Below are positions 60,414 to 64,000 of a DNA stretch of 64,000 bases, piece by piece (position 1 is the first letter of the stretch; the number at the start of each line of letters is the position of its first letter). The stretch is from Paracentrotus lividus (taxonomy: Eukaryota > Echinodermata > Echinoidea > Camarodonta > Echinidae). The notes below the pieces were generated by a model. That model was not told where the DNA came from. It ran no database searches and saw only the letters and a program-made list of their open reading frames with translations. The stretch spans positions 18,547,876-18,611,875 of the forward strand of contig CALNVZ010002100.1 of NCBI GenBank assembly GCA_940671915.1. Direction: 5' to 3'. The position numbers and the translations under genes are program-made.

Positions 60414-63400
60414 GGGCCCAACTCAAAACGCATGGCCCTATACAGTCTGCTGTCAAATAAAATGGTACACGTTGCTGCCACAAACATTTAAGAATGAAAA
60501 TTAATCACACTTTAAGTGTTTGATAACTCTCATTAAGTAGGAAATCAGACTTCTTCTGCAATTTTCTTTCATCCATTTCTGCTCGTAGATCTGAAGAAAT
60601 ATGACCCATTTTCTATAATCAAGAAAAAAAATGTACTTTACGACAAGCTCCTCTAAGAGTTAAGTCGCACAAAAATAACAGCAAGAATTTAGCGAAACCG
60701 AGACACAATGCCACAAAATTAATTAGCAAAAGTTTTACAAAAAGTAAAACAAAGTGCAAATGCAGCCGGAAAGAAACTTTTGGCTTTTAGTTCGGGTACA
60801 CACATTTCACACATCATATTCAGATTATTCATACATTCATCTAATAATTGTTCCCCGACTGTTATTTTCTGTACCAATTTTTTTTTTTTATTTTTGACAC
60901 AGACCTGTATATAGAATATCTGAACTCCACACTAAATTGGCCAAAAGGAACAGTCCAAGCAGAGCGTTTGCTTTTAGGCACCCACCCCTGAGCAGGCCAC
61001 AGCTATACATGAATTTCCGTTCGAACTTTCAATGCACACTTGTATTGATATAAACCATGAACCTGGTGATGAGTTTTCGCGCAATTAGCCAATCAGAGCA
61101 TCTTACCTCCCCTTAAATCAGAGGCTTAAATATTCGGCAAGTCGTAAAAACGACTGCACAATCATTGCGCGCCCCCAGCTTTAGTTCTGCACAAAGTCAA
61201 AGTAATCAACACATGCGTTGAATAAACATGAACGCGCGAAAGGTAATGGAGCTTCACGATTCAATCACTTAAGGGAGAAATCGCCACTGCATATGAAAAC
61301 CTACATGTACCCATGCTACACTTTATTGACGAATCACCCACCAGAAGAACAAAAAAATTCTCCTCTAAGAAGACTATCAAAATCATTTAACGAATTAAAA
61401 TGTTAAATTGCTGGTTAAAAATAATGCCGATAGAAGGAGACGTTTTCTACCGGCCCTGGTATTCAGTTGTGCGTGTAAAGATTAGGCCGTGCGTCTGTTT
61501 CCCTATGCGTTTGATCACCAGACCCTGAACAACCCAAAAACGAAGGCGAACAGCGAACAAACAAAAAAAAAACGTAAATCGTGTATGCGCCGAATTCACG
61601 ATCTACGTAGAAACGGAAATGGCCAGCGCTGGCGCCCCCTCTAGACAAGCGCTAAGGTGCTGTTTTTTTAGTATTGCCAAAACATTTGATGCGAAGGTTA
61701 ATCTCCTGGAAGATAGCCATCATCCTCATACCAAAGTACATGGTACCAGCGCACAGCATTGCTTCACACGTGACCCGCACCGCAGCTGACAACTCTGTTA
61801 GTGTTTTGCTTAAGGCACAAGCAAAGTATGAAATATTCTGACACGTTCAAATCAGAGTAAAACCAAAGTTTTGTAATTCATTTTGTAATTTCAATATTTT
61901 TGATTTTGGTGGTGTGTTTTATTATGATTGTTTTGTGAGAGTTTCAACGCGGAAGACTGATCTGATTTATGACAGCTGTTAGGTTGATGTAGCTGATTAA
62001 TGAATACTGGGACGCAACCGCAAAAGAATACTACCTGAGCGCTAGCATTACTACCCTAACTATACCCAGACAGCGCTGTAGCAAGGGATTTGCTCATTTC
62101 ACGTCTGGATACCTATGATTGGTGACCTTTTTTGAAGGGCTCACCCCGAACGAAATCAGAAAATAATCGCTGTGCTTTTGAAACAGCAGCGCATACGCGC
62201 CCGCTTAGGAGCCGCCTGCTCTAGCCGCCTCCAGCCCTAGCTTGCTAGCAGACGGCGCTCGCGACCGGGGGTCCTACAATCGCCAATGACCAGTACCTGC
62301 GCAAGATATGAACACAAGTTACGTGTTAGGAACTGATTTTTGCCTTCAACAGAATATCATCACTCATTGTTATGACACATAAATATTGGAAGAACCTATC
62401 ATGCTCTTGTATTCTTTGGAAGTTACAATAAATTCAATGTGAGTATCATTTTTTTAAAACAATATTACTTGTCGAGAGAATTCAGAGGGGAATATGACCA
62501 GCCCACAACTAATCATCCGCTCAGTTCCGTCGCCTCCGCCGACGGCCCGGAACCTGGTCAGTTTAGATTCACCCTATTTTCAAGCGTACAAAATCGCAAA
62601 TTTCACTGTAAAGTCATAAGAATTATTGTCTGGAACTTGTGGAAGCTAGATACTGTGATGTGCATTGGACGTGGCTTGGGGCTTACAAATTGGCACCACA
62701 CATGGCAAAAAATGACTGGATGGTCAAAGAACATTTAGGGCCAAAATCGTCGTATCGGAAACCCTCGACTCAAAGCTTCGATACACAAGTGAATGGGGTG
62801 GAAAAAGAGGAAACCCAATCAGCGAGTGACTGAATGAAGCGCATGCATGTACAAAGTGAATGGTGGTTTCCTCAATCACCAGATGTATGCCGAACTAGTC
62901 TATTAGATCTATATTTACACATTTAAACCATTAATAAATAGATAACTTGAAACAATACAAAAATCGACGAAGGTAATCGAACAACGTCAACAAGAGAAGC
63001 ATACCCACGAAACTTCACAGTCATTCATTAGCCACAACGTCAACAACGACACACACGGCACGTTAACATCTGCAGAAATTGAGGCGAATCTCAGCAACTT
63101 GGCGGGATCACACTGCAAATGAATCCGAGATAGAGACATCCGCAAACTCCAACTCAATACAACGGAAAAATATAACCAATTCTCACACTGATGCATATAC
63201 TACCTTACACCATTTCATGTTGCTCAGAAAAATAACAGCTTTTGGGATTCTCAAATAATCTAGAGACATAACAGAATTACTAAAAGTCAGAGGAAGATTG
63301 TCGAATTCGCTGGTGAAAGAAGTGTTTAAATTCCCTCAGCATAATGGAAGTTTTTTCTTTCGCAGACCGCAACCAGTTTTGCACAACCAGTTCACGCTCG

Positions 63401-64000
63401 AGGTCAGAGGCGAGGCGTCATCAATCGCTCTAGCCCTCCAATATCCGGTAATAGTCTTGTAAGTATCGCCGAATTGCAGAGTCCTATTTTTTTTTTTTTT
63501 TTGGTCTGTAATCAATAATACACTTTGGTAAAAATAATACATTTGGTAATAATACATTACATTCACATACATACATTCAATAATACATACATACCAAATT
63601 CAATATAATTTGAGATTACTGTCATTTTGTACTCTGTAATTGGTCCTCAATATGTTTATATATCACATTTGTATGAATTGATATTATTTAGTGAGTTGTT
63701 GAATCATTGTTATATAACTTAAATGATGTATTGATTCGATGTATGTACATGAAGATATTATTATGCAATTACAGATGTATCGTATAAGTTGATTTGATGT
63801 ATTTGAATGAACACAATAAAGAACATTACAAAACAAAAAAAGAGTCGGTTTAATATTATTTTTCTGCTGATTTTGGACTTAACTTGTTATGTTATTTTCC
63901 CTGCTATATTTTCTCAGATTATGCACTGTATGTGTATGATTGAATGAAAAATAAAGCACTACTACCAAAAAAAAAAAAACGGAGGAGGGCGGGCTGGGTC
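60414..64000. other. no gene recognised
   Basis: Mixed composition with CpG-richer patches at 61.1-61.6 and 62.1-62.6 kb. Two AATAAA-plus-poly-A segments near the end (about 63815-63841 and 63950-63979) may be retroelement 3' ends. No exon is supported. Confidence 0.4.

Noticed and set aside
1-64000. CRISPR arrays, bacterial operons or rRNA genes
   Set aside because: None is present. The window has eukaryotic intron-rich structure throughout.

Overview
The window is animal nuclear DNA. It is AT-rich and intron-dominated, with GT-AG splice sites, many non-autonomous DNA transposons, tRNA-derived SINEs and long homopolymer runs. Scattered short palindromes (GTAGGCCTAC, ACATGTACATGT), a testin gene and a DIRS retrotransposon fit a marine deuterostome. 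My guess is an echinoderm such as a sea urchin, but this is inference and not proven by the sequence.

One protein gene is convincingly present, on the minus strand: the 5' half of testin (TES, the PET-LIM focal-adhesion protein). Two core exons are secure: 5681-5596 (N-terminal Cys-rich motif) and 4487-4199 (rest of the Cys-rich region and start of the PET domain). The remaining PET sequence and the three LIM domains must lie left of position 1. Upstream of the core, on the same strand, I find four separate ATG exons. Each ends at a splice donor in phase 0, the phase the first core exon requires: 18528-18433, 20115-20020, 39337-39230 and 50062-50036. I read them as alternative first exons giving testin four N-termini: two short or hydrophilic, one starting with an aromatic and triple-Cys patch, and one with a transmembrane-like segment. 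If correct, one gene makes soluble and membrane-tethered testins from separate promoters.

The introns carry the rest. From 22104 to 28277 sits a 6.2-kb DIRS-type tyrosine-recombinase retrotransposon on the minus strand. Its coding regions are broken, but its inverted terminal repeats and internal complementary region are still readable. Non-autonomous elements include a 1.4-kb foldback element (13787-15224), two inverted 1-kb copies of a family with ends GGGCAAGTCCA (10934-11949 and 34788-35784), MITEs in TTAA sites (5900-6410, 30385-30840, 59869-60409), an element with 6-bp target duplications (38607-39047), hAT-like and Tc1/mariner-like MITEs, and SINEs.

Right of 50.3 kb I see no convincing gene. 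That part holds simple repeats, a probable LINE relic near 55.3 kb, a C-rich island at 58.6-59.3 kb and a MITE.
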